Assembly (NCBI RefSeq): GCF_007754155.1
Contig: NZ_CP037423.1
Location: 6,566,838-6,630,837 of the forward strand
Length of the DNA: 64,000 nucleotides
Source: Stieleria neptunia
Lineage (GTDB): Bacteria; Planctomycetota; Planctomycetia; Pirellulales; Pirellulaceae
Reading direction: 5' to 3'
Part shown: piece by piece, positions 28,195 to 36,739 of the stretch
Layout: every line of letters begins with the position of its first letter
Position numbering within the stretch: position 1 is the stretch's first letter
The notes under the pieces: generated by a model
What the model saw: only the letters and a program-made list of their open reading frames with translations
Told to the model about the DNA's origin: nothing
Databases searched by the model: none
Made by a program: the position numbers and the translations under genes

Positions 28195-29904
28195 TTACCA
28201 CCGGTACTCCAGGCCGTAGGTCAAGCCGTGAGCCCAGTAGTCGGTCGTGTCGAAGGCGAACAGGGGACGCGGGTCGCTGGCACCGGTGATCGCCGGAGGC
28301 AGCTGATTGGTGTCAATCATGGTCGGGATGTGTTGCCCCGGACGGACGACGTTGGACCAGTAAATGCCGGTGTATCCGAACGTCGCCTTCAAGTGATCGG
28401 TCAACTGATACCCCAGCGTCAGATTCAGCTCGGGCAACACGGAGAACTCATCTTGTTGATGCGTGCCGCTGTTGGATGCCAGTGCCAATAGCCCCGCGTC
28501 GTAGGTTTCCGTCGTCGGATTGGCCGCGTCGTTGCGATCGACGATCACCGTCTGGCCCGCGATCCGAACCGTTTGACGCGTGTTGCCGACCGCCAGGCGA
28601 ACCAGGCTTTCGCAAGTCCAGTAGCCGCGTGTGATGCGGTAGTTCCAAGCCAAGTCGATGCCGTTGAATTGGTTCTCGGTATCAAATTGGTCCATGATAT
28701 CGAAGTCACCAATGTTGAAGGTCCCGTTGTTGGTCAGGTCTTCGGTGATGCCCACCCCTTCATCGAGCTGCATGAACCGATATCCCACTCGGAATTCCGA
28801 TCGCGAGCAGTAGTGGCCGGCACCTCCGCAGAACAACCATTGACGACAGCCTTCATCACAGCACATCATCCGACGCAGATAAACACTGCCGCCGGCAAGT
28901 TCGCTGTAAGCGGTCACACCGACCGTCCCGGTCAATTGGATGTCGGCGCCGTTGTTCAGTGCGACCAACTCGGCATCCTCTCGGCCCGTCAGCGTGTTGA
29001 AGAACGGCCGAGCCAAGATCGGGTTGCCCGTGCTGGTGGCCGAAAAACTTTCCGATTCGCGATCGAGTTCCAGGTAGTCGGCACCGACACCGAAGGTGTG
29101 GCATCGATCCAGCCAGAATCCGAACTTCAGCCGCCATCCGGCGCGTGAATCGTCGAACAACGCCCCACCCGGGCCGCCAAACAGCGTGGTCGTGGTGTCT
29201 CGCGTCAACACGCCCGCGTCGGCTTGAGCAGTGCCCGACGGTGACTGGGTGACCAACGCGGGCAGTTCCATCCCGTCGGACCAAAACCCGAGGCCTTCAA
29301 AGGAAACCCAGCCGTCCTGGGGAAGACTGAGCGTGATGGCCGGTCGCCATGCGCGTCCACTGGGAAGCTCGCCGCACAGGCTGCATCCGCAATTCGGCCC
29401 GCAGCTGCCCATCGAATCGCAACCGATGCCGTCACAGCCGACCGAACCGCAACCGCAGCTCGCTCCCATCGCGTCGCAAGAGCCGTCGACGATTGCGGAT
29501 TCGTAAATGATCTCGCCTTCCATCGGCGGAGGCGTTGGAATTTGGTGCCCGGCTTGTCGGACGCCCGACGGACGCGCCGCAGCGGCATTCGCGGAATCCG
29601 GTTTGCCGGACGCCATTCTCTGGCTCGGTCGTACCGCCTGGGCGTGGCGACTGTTCTTGGGTTGCACCGCCGGCTGAGCCGCCGGACGCCGGACTTGTTT
29701 CGTCACGCCCGCAGAGGATCGGGTGGGAGACCAGCTGGCACGGGCCGCCTGCACATGCTCGGGCTGATCGACGTCATCACGTTGCTGGCTCGATGAAGTC
29801 TGTGCGCTGGCACTCGGTGCCCCGAGCGGGCTGAGCGAAAACGCCGTCAGCAAGGCGACAGCGAGCGGGCGGGAAAGTTGAAAATTAGGCACGGTCGTCA
29901 CCAC
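28195..29904 (-). CDS. BBP7-family outer-membrane beta-barrel protein (2)
   Basis: The 569-residue protein has a signal peptide (about 1-35, ending APSASAQ), a Gln/Arg/Pro-rich linker, a cysteine-rich patch (CDAMGASCGCGSVGCDG, then GCDSMGSCGPNCGCSLCG) and a C-terminal barrel. The barrel shares the BBP7 landmarks with the protein at 14.7 kb: FEGLGFWSDGMELPALVTQ, TTLFGG, EFRVGYRFMQLDEGVGI, FSVLPELNLTLGYQL and ATFGYTGIYWSNVV, ending in GLTYGLEYRW. About 13 cysteines in 35 residues could bind metal or form disulfides at the periplasmic face. Two adjacent GTG codons (29904 and 29901) are possible starts. Upstream frame is open but uncharged by any signal sequence. It precedes the SdrD/DUF11 gene. 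Confidence 0.8.
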   Translation of the reverse strand: MVTTVPNFQLSRPLAVALLTAFSLSPLGAPSASAQTSSSQQRDDVDQPEHVQAARASWSPTRSSAGVTKQVRRPAAQPAVQPKNSRHAQAVRPSQRMASGKPDSANAAAARPSGVRQAGHQIPTPPPMEGEIIYESAIVDGSCDAMGASCGCGSVGCDGIGCDSMGSCGPNCGCSLCGELPSGRAWRPAITLSLPQDGWVSFEGLGFWSDGMELPALVTQSPSGTAQADAGVLTRDTTTTLFGGPGGALFDDSRAGWRLKFGFWLDRCHTFGVGADYLELDRESESFSATSTGNPILARPFFNTLTGREDAELVALNNGADIQLTGTVGVTAYSELAGGSVYLRRMMCCDEGCRQWLFCGGAGHYCSRSEFRVGYRFMQLDEGVGITEDLTNNGTFNIGDFDIMDQFDTENQFNGIDLAWNYRITRGYWTCESLVRLAVGNTRQTVRIAGQTVIVDRNDAANPTTETYDAGLLALASNSGTHQQDEFSVLPELNLTLGYQLTDHLKATFGYTGIYWSNVVRPGQHIPTMIDTNQLPPAITGASDPRPLFAFDTTDYWAHGLTYGLEYRW

Positions 29905-30380
29905 TTGAGACTCTGGGGGGGTAAAACCCGGCTGCGGCCGAATCCGCGACGCTCGCGGAAGACTGACGTCTTGGCAAAGGGAGGCCAAACGCAGCAAGGG
30001 TTTTCGGAGTGCCGCCGCGTTTCACGCAGCGGGCACGACCTGTCAGTTGCGATATCGACGCGCCCCCAAAGTCCCCTGCAGGCAAAATCCGAAAAATCGG
30101 AAAAATCATCAAACACGGCGCAACCGTTACAAATTGCCAACCATGGCGATGGAGCCGCGTCGCATCGGTCGCATTCGTCGCATTGGTCCCATCGGGGTGA
30201 AATAGGACCAATAGGACAGATACGACCCATAGGACAACTGCCGACTGACAACTGCCGACTGCCTCCCCGGACCACTTGACCTGACCGCCCTCAGATTGGT
30301 ACTCGACACACAGCGAACCGGTCCACCGGCCGTTCGCTGTTGTTTCTTCAACCAATCCACTGACTTTTTCAAAGATCCTT
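29905..30380. other. Divergent intergenic region with decayed repeats
   Basis: This 476-base gap separates two divergent genes. It contains decayed short repeats: a run with AATAGGACCAATAGGACAG and ACCCATAGGACA (30201-30235), related to the TAGGTCCTAT repeats near 9.0 and 14.1 kb, then two exact head-to-tail copies of ACAACTGCCGACTG (30234-30261). No gene is convincing. Confidence 0.5.
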
Positions 30381-31673
30381 GTGACAGCGCGACCGGCCGA
30401 CTTCGTTCCTGTCTTGCGACTCCCCCGGCTTCCAAGAGACGCCGGGGATGTTCGCAACCGCCCTGCGCGTTCCCCCGTCGCGTTGCTTGCGATCTGCTGC
30501 CTGATCGGCTCGGCACCAGGCTGCCGGGGGCGGGCCCACGAAGACGTGTATCGCGCCAAAATGGCTAACGAAATTCGTGTGCTGGAAGACCAGCTTTATG
30601 ACGCGGATTACCAAAACCGCGTGCTCCGCGACGAGCTAGAACGTTCCCGCGGCCAAGCCGTCGGTCCGGAGAGTTCCCCGAATCGCGCGCGCCGAGAACG
30701 GATCCTGAACCAAAGCCCGCCGCAAGTTCCCGACGATGCCCGCCCGACCAGGCCAGGCGCCGACGAAATCCTGGACTTGAATTCGCCGAGCATGCGGGAA
30801 CCGACTCCGCGGCCCACTCCAGACCAGACCGAATCGTCGGAAAGTGAAACGCCAGCACCCGCTGCCGGGCCGGGTCTGCCGCTGCCCCCGGCGATCGGAG
30901 AGTCGCCTGCCCCGGCCGCCCCCATCGCTCCAGCGGAAGAAAGCCCCAAGACGCCTGACTCGGCCCAGCCATTGGTCGACCCGCCCAACGAAGACCGACC
31001 CAGAGAAGGCCTGGGCATGCCGACCGAGGCGATCCCTGCTCCGCAGCCAACGGAACCGGAAGGCCCGCTGCTGGAGCTTCCTCCGCCGGCCGAGCTGATT
31101 CCGCCCGGCGAGGGCGAATTGATGGACGACCAGATCATCCCCGGCCCGCCGCTGCCTCCGGACGAGGACCCCGAATCGCCACCGGGAAAAGTAAAGAATC
31201 CCGAAGACGCCAAAACGATGGGGTTCGAACCTCCCACATCGGCGCCGCTGCCGATCCCGGACCGCCTGGAGCTGCACGACGGCCTGTCCGGTGGGCATCA
31301 ATTTGACCCAGACGCCGACATCGACGGCCTGTTCTTGATCGTGACGGTCGTGGACGCCAAAGGTCGCCTATTGTCGCTGGAAAACTTTGACGTCGACGCG
31401 GATCTGACGGTTGTGGTGCTGGACCCCAACGACGACTCCGAGGACGCGCGGATCGGACGCTGGGAGTTTAACCCCGATCAGGTCCGCGACATGGTCCGCC
31501 AATCCCCCATCGATGGGATTCACATTCCCATTGCCTGGCGCGACCGGGTTCCAGAAGGCAACGACGTGATGGTGCACGTCCGGATGGCGGCTGCCGAAGA
31601 GGAAATGCGGTGTCAGGGGCGCGTCCGACTGGAACAATCCGTCGCGTCGGCAAATTGGTTGCCCCGAGGGTGA
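30381..31673 (+). CDS. Proline-rich coiled-coil lipoprotein, unknown function
   Basis: I do not recognise the family. The 430-residue protein has a hydrophobic segment ending in a weak lipobox (LLAICCLIGSAPGC, about residues 34-47). A charged coiled-coil helix follows (about 52-90, EIRVLEDQLYDADYQNRVLRD), then roughly 190 residues of Pro/Glu-rich linker. A folded C-terminal domain (about 300-425) begins DGLFLIVTVVDAKGRLLSLE. The layout suggests a membrane-tethered periplasmic protein with a flexible arm. The GTG at 30381 gives an unusually long basic stretch before the hydrophobic core, so the true start is uncertain. It is divergent from the BBP7 gene and 45 bases ahead of the helicase gene on the same strand. 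Confidence 0.6.
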   Translation: MTARPADFVPVLRLPRLPRDAGDVRNRPARSPVALLAICCLIGSAPGCRGRAHEDVYRAKMANEIRVLEDQLYDADYQNRVLRDELERSRGQAVGPESSPNRARRERILNQSPPQVPDDARPTRPGADEILDLNSPSMREPTPRPTPDQTESSESETPAPAAGPGLPLPPAIGESPAPAAPIAPAEESPKTPDSAQPLVDPPNEDRPREGLGMPTEAIPAPQPTEPEGPLLELPPPAELIPPGEGELMDDQIIPGPPLPPDEDPESPPGKVKNPEDAKTMGFEPPTSAPLPIPDRLELHDGLSGGHQFDPDADIDGLFLIVTVVDAKGRLLSLENFDVDADLTVVVLDPNDDSEDARIGRWEFNPDQVRDMVRQSPIDGIHIPIAWRDRVPEGNDVMVHVRMAAAEEEMRCQGRVRLEQSVASANWLPRG

Positions 31674-31718
31674 CCAGCTGTCGTAGTGGAAAGCGCGCGA
31701 TGTCGCTATGCTAGCGGC

Positions 31719-32972
31719 ATGAACGCAAATCAAATGGAAACCCTCGATCCTGCACAAGCCAGTTTCGACGACCTGGACCTGTCTCCGGTGATGCGCCGAG
31801 CGCTCGCAAAAGCCGGCTTTGAAAAACCTTCCCCCATTCAATCGGAATTGATCCCCTTGGCGCTCCAGGGGCTCGACGTGATCGGCCAGGCCCGCACCGG
31901 GACTGGAAAAACCGCCGCGTTTTCGATCCCGATTCTTGAACAGCTCGATTCACTCGAAGACTGTCGCGACCCGCAAGCGATTGTCGTCGTCCCGACGCGC
32001 GAACTGGCCGATCAGGTCGGCCGCGAGGCGCAGCGATTGGCGGCCGGCGTGCACACCGAAATCGCGGTGCTGGCCGGTGGCAAAAACATTCGGACCCAAT
32101 TGCGCCAGCTGGAAAACGGCGCGCAAATCGTCGTCGGCACTCCCGGACGACTGCACGACCACCTGCAACGTCGCTCCCTCCGCACCAAAGACGTCTGGTG
32201 CGTCGTGCTGGACGAAGCCGACCGGATGCTGGACATCGGGTTTCGTCCCCAGATCGAACGCATTTTGCGGAAGTGCCCGCGAGATCGACAGACGCTGCTG
32301 CTTTCGGCGACGTTACCCCCGACGGTCCAGCGATTGGCCGAATCCTACATGCACGACCCGATCGTGATCGACTGCTGCAAAAACGAGATGTCGGTCGAAA
32401 CGATCGAGCAGCATTACTTCACGGTTCCCCAAGAACGCAAACAGGATCTGCTGGTCGAACTCTTGAAACGAGAGAAACCAAAGCAGGCGATTATTTTCTG
32501 TCGCACCAAACGCGGCACCGATCGTTTGTATCGCGCGATCAGCAAAGAACACCCTTCCTGTGCCGCCATGCATGGTGACATGGCCCAGCGTGAACGGGAC
32601 CGTGTGCTGCAGCGTCTGCGAGACCGTAACCTGGAAATCCTGGTCGCCACCGATGTCGTCGGCCGCGGCATCGACATCAGCACGATTTCACACATCATCA
32701 ACTACGACGTTCCCGAAGACAGTGACGACTACGTTCACCGTGTCGGGCGGACGGGACGGATGGGCCGCGATGGCGTCGCGTTCACCTTCATCGTCCCCGG
32801 TCAAGGCGATTTCCTGACCAGCATCGAACAGCGGATCAACAAACTGCTGATCCGCGACTCGATCCCGGGATTCGAAGCCCCCGAGAAGCCGGCTGAACCG
32901 GAGAAGAAAGAAGCCGACCCGATGCGGAAACGGCTCAACCCGATGCACAAGAAAGTCAAGCGACGCCGCTAG
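31719..32972 (+). CDS. DEAD-box ATP-dependent RNA helicase
   Basis: This 417-residue helicase unwinds short RNA duplexes in ribosome assembly, mRNA decay or cold adaptation. All motifs are present in order: Q motif FEKPSPIQSE, motif I ARTGTGKT, Ia PTRELA, Ib TPGR, II DEAD, III SAT, IV IIFCRTK, V TDVVGRGID and VI HRVGRTGRMGR. After the core comes a short tail rich in Lys, Glu and Arg (EKPAEPEKKEADPMRKRL, ending KKVKRRR), typical of RhlE-like enzymes. The ATG at 31719 is placed just before the Q-motif region. The RhlE/CsdA subgroup cannot be settled by eye. Confidence 0.93.
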   Translation: MNANQMETLDPAQASFDDLDLSPVMRRALAKAGFEKPSPIQSELIPLALQGLDVIGQARTGTGKTAAFSIPILEQLDSLEDCRDPQAIVVVPTRELADQVGREAQRLAAGVHTEIAVLAGGKNIRTQLRQLENGAQIVVGTPGRLHDHLQRRSLRTKDVWCVVLDEADRMLDIGFRPQIERILRKCPRDRQTLLLSATLPPTVQRLAESYMHDPIVIDCCKNEMSVETIEQHYFTVPQERKQDLLVELLKREKPKQAIIFCRTKRGTDRLYRAISKEHPSCAAMHGDMAQRERDRVLQRLRDRNLEILVATDVVGRGIDISTISHIINYDVPEDSDDYVHRVGRTGRMGRDGVAFTFIVPGQGDFLTSIEQRINKLLIRDSIPGFEAPEKPAEPEKKEADPMRKRLNPMHKKVKRRR

Positions 32973-33002
32973 GACTTCATCCAGCCTGACGATTACTGCT
33001 GG

Positions 33003-33767
33003 TCACTGGGCATACAAACTGGCGACCAGCAATTGATCCGCGCCCGCATCGAGCAACCGCTGGGCGTCGCCGGCGCTGCGAATCCCTCCGCCGGTGACAT
33101 AACGCGGTTGCGGCAATGGACGTCGCATCCGCTTGCACAATTCAAGCGTGCGCCCGATCGACGTTCCCCCGACCGAAGCCAGATCCAGTCCGATCACCGT
33201 CGACACCGCGTTGCGGCCACAGGCGTCCAACCAAGCCTCTTCCGAAGTCGACGCGGACAACCAGCGTCCGTCTTGGTAGTCAAAACTGACGGCAACCTGA
33301 TCCCGCGGCACGCGCGACAAAACGTCATCCAACAGTGACACGTCGTCGGCGCATTCGGTTGCCAGGATCACGACAGCGCGCGGATGGTTTCGAGCCAGGG
33401 ATTCGATCCAGTTCCAGCGCTGCGGGGTGACCGCGTCACGCAATCCCAGATCCAGGAAAAGGGTCCCGCGGCGATCCGAATCAGCGGCCGCCCACGCGTG
33501 ATGGGCGATCGACTCGATCAGCGACTGTTGGCATCGGTCACGCCGGATGCCGTCCAAATCGGCGACGTACAGCGAACCGATGCCGACGCTGTGGTAGGCA
33601 TCGATCAAACGACACGCGTCCCCGTCGATTCGAAGGGCCGACCGGCCGGAGGTTTGGAAGGTCATCACCGGCAGGTATTGATCGCGCCGCCCACCGACTC
33701 CGTGGACCGCGAGCCCGTCCTGCAGATCGATCACACCGACGAAACGCGAAACAAGTGCCTTGTCCAA
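33003..33767 (-). CDS. HisA/HisF-related TIM-barrel protein
   Basis: The 254-residue protein has the HisA/HisF pattern: a first strand VGVIDLQDGLAVHGVGG, SLYVADLDGI, the phosphate-binding YVTGGGIRSAGDAQRLLDAGAD and a final LLVASLYA. HisA isomerises a ProFAR intermediate of histidine synthesis. Here no his genes are nearby, and the middle of the barrel differs from true HisA, so another substrate is likely. HisA-like paralogues are known among the archaea-like C1/tetrahydromethanopterin genes of planctomycetes, one candidate role. The TTG at 33767 is chosen because GGGG lies about seven bases upstream and longer forms run into a palindromic repeat. The start is therefore uncertain. Confidence 0.65.
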   Translation of the reverse strand: MDKALVSRFVGVIDLQDGLAVHGVGGRRDQYLPVMTFQTSGRSALRIDGDACRLIDAYHSVGIGSLYVADLDGIRRDRCQQSLIESIAHHAWAAADSDRRGTLFLDLGLRDAVTPQRWNWIESLARNHPRAVVILATECADDVSLLDDVLSRVPRDQVAVSFDYQDGRWLSASTSEEAWLDACGRNAVSTVIGLDLASVGGTSIGRTLELCKRMRRPLPQPRYVTGGGIRSAGDAQRLLDAGADQLLVASLYAQ

Positions 33768-33779
33768 TTCAACCCCAAA

Positions 33780-33854
33780 GTGGCGTAAGCTTCCAGCTTG
33801 CGACAAGTGCCGCAAGCCAAAAGCTTGCGAACGCAAGCTGGAAGCTTACGCCAC
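33780..33854. repeat. Perfect 22-bp inverted repeat with 31-bp loop
   Basis: The arms at 33780-33801 and 33833-33854 are exact reverse complements (core GCGTAAGCTTCCAGC). The loop contains further CTTGC/GCAAG pairing. It lies between two minus-strand genes. A single arm recurs at 16084-16105. A terminator or mobile palindrome function is possible. Confidence 0.9.
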
Positions 33855-33863
33855 GATTCATAA

Positions 33864-34415
33864 TCAGGCGTCGGGCAGGGAGAACAGCGATTCGACTTTC
33901 ACGATCGCATAGTCGTCGGGAAAGGTGTGGATCGCCTGGACCAGCATCGAGCGTTGACGGGTCTCGATATTGACGTAGCTGAGTGCACCGAGCGACATTC
34001 TGCCGCTGGCATCGAAGGTGTGCAGCAATCCTTCGGTCGGCTGCTTGGAAAGCTGCTGCTGCACCATGAAGAACATGTCGGGTGCGACAGGTTCCAACTG
34101 AAAATGGGTCCGATAGCCAACGCCGGAATGGAAATCGGCCTTGTCGGTGCGACTGCCCTTGAGCGAGTGGCTGATCAGGCAGCGTTTGGTGGGCAAGGGC
34201 TGATGGGCGCCGGTCGCGACTTCACAGACGGTCACCGGCGTTTTGCCGGTCGTGTTCCAGGTGATCACGTGTCCGCAGTTGGTAATATTGACCTGCGCGT
34301 GATACGCACTTCGCTCGATGCGGCGTGTGCGATGAACCCTGTACAGCTCGGGGTGGAGCGACCGGCTGAAAACGTGAAACGCAAGTTCGGCGACTTTGGG
34401 GCGAACCGAGAGCAC
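33864..34415 (-). CDS. DUF2617-type conserved protein
   Basis: This 183-residue soluble protein matches what I recall of the DUF2617 family, which is common in planctomycetes: an opening KVAELAFHVFSRSLHPELY, then RRIERSAYHAQVNITNCGHVITW, and later HFQLEPVAPDMFFMVQQQL. It has no signal peptide or membrane helix and no catalytic motif I can name. Its function is unknown. The GTG at 34415 is chosen because the conserved part begins four residues later. It is divergent from the amidotransferase gene and separated from the HisA-like gene by the palindrome. Confidence 0.6.
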   Translation of the reverse strand: MLSVRPKVAELAFHVFSRSLHPELYRVHRTRRIERSAYHAQVNITNCGHVITWNTTGKTPVTVCEVATGAHQPLPTKRCLISHSLKGSRTDKADFHSGVGYRTHFQLEPVAPDMFFMVQQQLSKQPTEGLLHTFDASGRMSLGALSYVNIETRQRSMLVQAIHTFPDDYAIVKVESLFSLPDA

Positions 34416-34750
34416 TGGCGGAATTCCGGGATCGACGAATGATAAGGGGCAGGAATCGATAGCAAATCCGGGACCAAAATCCCACGTTGCTGCGGCTCGA
34501 TTCTGCCGGCAAGGGACAACAGACTACGATAACGCGCGACCCGAGGCCGCAAACCGCCGAGCGTTTCGTCTCTTTTCCGATTCGAAGTGACGCGTCAGGC
34601 TCTCGGCAAATCGCCTGATGCACGTCATTATAGATGCTCTCGCGAACAAGACAGAAGAGCGTTTATCGCTCCAAAATGAAAGATTTGCATTTTGTCCAAT
34701 CGCGTTCAGATTCCCATTGACAGACAGCCCCGTTGTTACCTGGTTTCCGC
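34416..34750. other. Divergent intergenic region
   Basis: This 335-base gap lies between DUF2617 and the amidotransferase gene and should hold both promoters. The last 100 bases are notably AT-richer than the surroundings (around TTTATCGCTCCAAAATGAA), which fits a promoter area. I see no repeat or RNA gene. Confidence 0.35.
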
Positions 34751-35329
34751 ATGGTCATCGTCATCGATAACTACGATTCATTCACCTACAACCTCGTGCA
34801 ACGCCTGGGCGAGATCGACGCGACGACGCAGCTGCGCGTGTTTCGAAACGACGAAATCTCGGTCGCCGAAATGGAATCGCTGGCGCCGGAGCGGATCTTG
34901 GTTTCGCCAGGTCCCTGCACGCCCAACGAAGCCGGCGTCAGCGTCGAGTGCATTCGACACTTCGCCGGCAAGGTTCCCATGCTGGGCGTCTGTTTGGGGC
35001 ATCAATCGATCGGCCAAGCGTTCGGGGCAACCATCATTCGCGCGCCACAGTTGATGCACGGCAAGACGGACGAAATCTTCCACGACGACCAAGGGTTGTT
35101 CGCAGGGCTGCGCAATCCGTTCGTCGCCACACGATACCACAGCCTGGTGATCGATCCGGAAACCATGCCCGACTGTTTGCAAGTCGCCGCCTGGACCGAC
35201 ACCGGTGGCCAACGCCAAATCATGGGTGTCCGCCACAAAACATTCAAACTGGAAGGATGGCAGTTTCATCCGGAGAGTTTTCTTACCCAGCCGGGAATCG
35301 AAATGTTGACCCGGTTTTTGCGTTGGTGA
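34751..35329 (+). CDS. pabA: Glutamine amidotransferase of anthranilate/aminodeoxychorismate synthase
   Basis: Component II supplies ammonia from glutamine to chorismate for tryptophan (TrpG) or folate (PabA). The 192-residue length is typical. Class I amidotransferase landmarks are [20 protein letters not shown] at the start, [11 protein letters not shown], the nucleophile Cys in [10 protein letters not shown] (about residues 80-89) and the His-Glu pair in [10 protein letters not shown] near the C-terminus. The MHGK and RYHSLV segments are standard. No component I or other trp/pab gene is next to it, so the TrpG/PabA choice is not decidable here; many bacteria use one protein for both. ATG 34751 precedes the first strand directly. 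Confidence 0.85.
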   Translation: MVIVIDNYDSFTYNLVQRLGEIDATTQLRVFRNDEISVAEMESLAPERILVSPGPCTPNEAGVSVECIRHFAGKVPMLGVCLGHQSIGQAFGATIIRAPQLMHGKTDEIFHDDQGLFAGLRNPFVATRYHSLVIDPETMPDCLQVAAWTDTGGQRQIMGVRHKTFKLEGWQFHPESFLTQPGIEMLTRFLRW

Positions 35330-35562
35330 ACGATCTCCGCAATGCGCGGCGACGACGGTCGGGTCCGCCGTCCAGCGACGGCAATGAAGATAGAATTGTG
35401 TTGGACGGCGTCACCGGAGGCGTGACATTTGAAGCTGCAATGTCCCTTACCAGTCAGGCCACGAGCGGGTTGTGTCCAACCACATCCAGAGCAAACAATC
35501 GTAACGTCCGAACTCACTGGTGCGGTTACTTGGCATGCGCCACCTAAACATCCGGGGACTCC

Positions 35563-36336
35563 ATGCATCCGTCACCGCGTGACCACTGGTCCTTCAAACA
35601 TCCGATGGCTTGCTTGGCCGGCGTGATGGTTTCAGCTTTGATCGGTATGGCGCCGGCGATGGGTCAGAGCGTTGCGCCCGATCGGAGTGGAGACCGAGAA
35701 GATCGCAGCGTTGAAATTCGACTCAATGAATTGCCCAAAGCCACGCCCGAAATTGCCACGTTGATTCGCCGCGGCACGGTGCGGCTGATCACCGGCGGTC
35801 AACCGACCAGCGATCCGACGTCCTTGCCCTTGGGTCGACGTCTGGCCGGCGAGACAAGGTTCACGTTTCGTTATCGCTACGACAGCCGCGCGCAATGGCA
35901 GATCGAAGGTCGACGAAACAACAGCGCGCTCGGTCAAGCGATGGTGACGATTCGCGTCCGCTTTCGCTCCATCAAATTGATTTCATCACACGATGTCTGG
36001 TTGCGCACTCCGCCAACGGTAGATCAGTTCTGGGACGACCGCGTGGTCCGTCACGAGTTCGATCATGTCCGAATCTCGTCCGACCCGCGGATCGAAAAAC
36101 ACTTTCTTGACGCCGTCAAGGAACTAGAAGTCATGCGGGTGCCGCTGTCCTCGGTGACCGGACGTAGCGGCACCATTGAAAACGACAAAGTCCAGGCGTT
36201 GATCGAAGCCGGAATGAAGCAAGCCTTGAACAACACGACCGACTACGTGAGCATCCGCTATCGCGAACTGGACCGATTGACCCAGCACGGGATGCTACCG
36301 CTACCTGATGATGTCGTGCTGATCGACGAACCGTAA
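35563..36336 (+). CDS. Secreted protein with HExxH motif, possible zinc protease
   Basis: I do not recognise the family with certainty. The 257-residue protein has a signal peptide (about 1-36, ALIGMAPAMGQS). It carries a single HEFDH, matching the HExxH zinc-metallopeptidase signature, within VVRHEFDHVRISSDPR, about 170 residues in. A segment of beta character precedes it (TRFTFRYRYDSRAQWQIEGR), and a helix follows. The arrangement resembles the DUF922-type predicted secreted Zn proteases, in which the motif follows a beta sheet. No third zinc ligand can be assigned. The gene stands between the amidotransferase and repeat copy B. Confidence 0.5.
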   Translation: MHPSPRDHWSFKHPMACLAGVMVSALIGMAPAMGQSVAPDRSGDREDRSVEIRLNELPKATPEIATLIRRGTVRLITGGQPTSDPTSLPLGRRLAGETRFTFRYRYDSRAQWQIEGRRNNSALGQAMVTIRVRFRSIKLISSHDVWLRTPPTVDQFWDDRVVRHEFDHVRISSDPRIEKHFLDAVKELEVMRVPLSSVTGRSGTIENDKVQALIEAGMKQALNNTTDYVSIRYRELDRLTQHGMLPLPDDVVLIDEP

Positions 36337-36354
36337 TCGCCCACCCTCGGGAAG

Positions 36355-36609
36355 CGCTGTGAAGCATTTTTTAGCGGCAGGGCGCGAGCGGGCTGTCGAT
36401 TTTGTGAGCCTCGGGCGCGTCAGCGGCCGGGCACTGCGACGCTGCCCGAGGCCTGACGGCCAGCGGCTCACCATTGACTCAGCAGATCCCGACTCAATCG
36501 ACAGCCCGCGAGCCGTCCGGTCGCGCGTCAAAAACACCGCGAAGAACCGGAGGGCTCGCGCCCTGCCGCTAAAACCTCAAGAAACACATGAGAAAAATGC
36601 TTCACAGCG
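36355..36609. repeat. Outer 17-bp inverted repeat enclosing copy B
   Basis: The arms CGCTGTGAAGCATTTTT (36355-36371) and AAAAATGCTTCACAGCG (36593-36609) are exact reverse complements and bracket repeat copy B. Together they make a nested palindrome between two convergent genes and could terminate transcripts from both sides. Confidence 0.9.
36369..36573 (-). repeat. 204-bp hairpin repeat, copy B (full length)
   Basis: This full-length copy is in the same orientation as copy A, beginning TTTAGCGGCAGGGCGCGAG and ending CTCGCGCCCTGCCGCTAAA. It lies in the gap between the convergent HExxH-protein and small-lipoprotein genes. Confidence 0.9.
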
Positions 36610-36739
36610 ATAACCCGCGGGCATCTAGGAAGACACTCGTTGCCAACACCAAAGTGGGATTGGCGCCCAGTCTGTGATCACTGACCCGACAGGCTGGAAG
36701 CCGATCCCACTTGCGATGGCCGAAACAGAGCGAGACGCG

